From Micromonospora tarapacensis (GTDB lineage Bacteria; Actinomycetota; Actinomycetes; Mycobacteriales; Micromonosporaceae): a DNA stretch of 64,000 nucleotides. Under the pieces are notes generated by a model. It searched no databases, was not told the DNA's origin, and saw only the letters and a program-made list of their open reading frames with translations. How positions within the stretch are numbered: the stretch's first letter is position 1; each line of letters opens with the position of its first letter. This document shows positions 63,426 through 64,000 of the stretch, one piece after another. Position numbers and translations under genes: made by a program. Location of the stretch: positions 419,224 to 483,223 of the forward strand of contig NZ_JAHCDI010000004.1 in NCBI RefSeq assembly GCF_019697375.1, read 5' to 3'.

Positions 63426-64000
63426 TCAGGAGGTGGCTACCTCCACCGTCCCGGCGTAGTCCGGGTTGGCCTTCAGCCACTCCTCGACGGCCTTCTCCTC
63501 GTCGTCCTTGTGCACGTTGAACATCAGGTCCTCCAGCGAGCCGAGCTGCTGGTCGTCCATCTGGAACTTCTTCAGCATCTCGGTGACCTCGGGGAAGTCC
63601 GCGCCGAAGCCCTGACGGGCCAGCGTGGTGATCTCCTCGGCCCCGCCGAGCGTGTTCTTCGGGTCCGCCAGGTCCTTCAGCGGGTAGTTCGCGTAGGCCC
63701 AGTGCGGGTGCCAGAGAGTCACCACGATCGGCTTCTGGTCCTTGATCGCGCCGTCCAGCGCGGCCAGCATCGCCGGCGTCGACGACGTCCTCAGGGTGAG
63801 CTTGTCGGTCAGGTCGTACTCCGGGATGACCTTGTCCTGGGTGGCGGCGGTCAGGCCGGCGCCGGCCTCGATGCCGATGATCTCGCCGTTGAACATGTCG
63901 GCGTTGGCGGCCAGGTCCTCCAGTGAGTTGACGTCGCTGACGTACTCCGGGACGGCGATGCTCAGGCTGGCGTTGTCGTACCAGACGCCGATCTTCTCGA
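63426..64000 (-). CDS. glycine betaine/proline-type ABC transporter substrate-binding protein (partial)
   Basis: This is the C-terminal 190 residues of an OpuAC-family binding protein; the N-terminus lies beyond the window. EKIGVWYDNASLSIAVPEYV at the edge, GEIIGIEAGAGLTAATQDKV, PIVVTLWHPHWAYANYPLKD and NVHKDDEEKAVEEWLKANPD are typical. It binds quaternary ammonium osmolytes outside the cell for import. The permease and ATPase genes are presumably on the far side. Confidence 0.9.
   Translation of the reverse strand, partial: EKIGVWYDNASLSIAVPEYVSDVNSLEDLAANADMFNGEIIGIEAGAGLTAATQDKVIPEYDLTDKLTLRTSSTPAMLAALDGAIKDQKPIVVTLWHPHWAYANYPLKDLADPKNTLGGAEEITTLARQGFGADFPEVTEMLKKFQMDDQQLGSLEDLMFNVHKDDEEKAVEEWLKANPDYAGTVEVATS

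Overview
The window is 64 kb of very GC-rich DNA with frequent GTG starts. It comes from an actinobacterium, most likely Micromonosporaceae (Micromonospora-like). The grounds are a split cta/qcr cytochrome oxidase-bc1 locus, a PimB-type mannosyltransferase, a DUF3043 protein, a DUF2203 protein, a DivIVA-like protein and many promoters whose -10 box lies 6-8 nt before the start codon. No database search was run, so the taxon is an inference.

1-49,968 is chromosomal core. It holds a DUF3043 protein, murA, nadA, a glycerate kinase, an ErpA-type Fe-S carrier, a PfkB-type kinase, a TusA/cysteine desulfurase pair, ctaC-ctaF, trpD, a lone receiver domain, ctaG, and ctaE-qcrC-qcrA-qcrB. A DUF4142 secreted protein, an Lrp-type RAM domain, a nucleotidyltransferase/NUDIX pair, a Rel-family enzyme, a DEDD exonuclease with a UvrC-like part and a NYN protein follow. 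Next come an M48 protease with a PimB-like mannosyltransferase, a GGDEF-EAL protein, a DUF574 methyltransferase, a histidine kinase/LuxR-regulator pair, a FadD-type ligase, an SRPBCC protein, a ROK glucokinase, an endonuclease-family protein, a flavin monooxygenase with an alpha/beta-hydrolase-fold protein, and otsA. The core ends with a giant cyclase/ATPase/TPR protein, a Crp regulator, an exoribonuclease, a predicted PPi-dependent phosphofructokinase, proC and a DUF2203 protein.

50,042-63,363 is accessory. A zinc-ribbon/HTH/TPR regulator gene followed by a truncated NUDIX gene is split by a 7.5-kb composite transposon (50,717-58,188). Two inverted, nearly identical ISAs1-family copies bound it and a perfect 10-bp target duplication flanks it. 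Deleting the element restores one 494-codon reading frame. Inside are a second ISAs1-type transposase fragment interrupted by a complete group II intron (52,328-54,736), a secreted 312-aa protein with a hydrophobic, cysteine-containing C-terminus, a convergent 58-aa two-helix membrane protein, and another transposase scrap. The secreted protein and the small membrane protein are the only non-mobile cargo and form a candidate, untested toxin/immunity-like pair. Beyond the transposon lie a decayed truncated-hemoglobin/flavohemoprotein/DivIVA operon, an excisionase-type antitoxin with a PIN toxin, and GNAT genes. The window closes in a glycine-betaine-type binding protein that runs off the edge.

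At least a dozen genes carry apparent single-base frameshifts, nearly all at a 4-base G or C run where a 5-base run would restore the family sequence. One of the two IS copies shows the same one-base loss. The most economical reading is homopolymer error in the source assembly, so most frameshifted genes are annotated as genes and not as pseudogenes.
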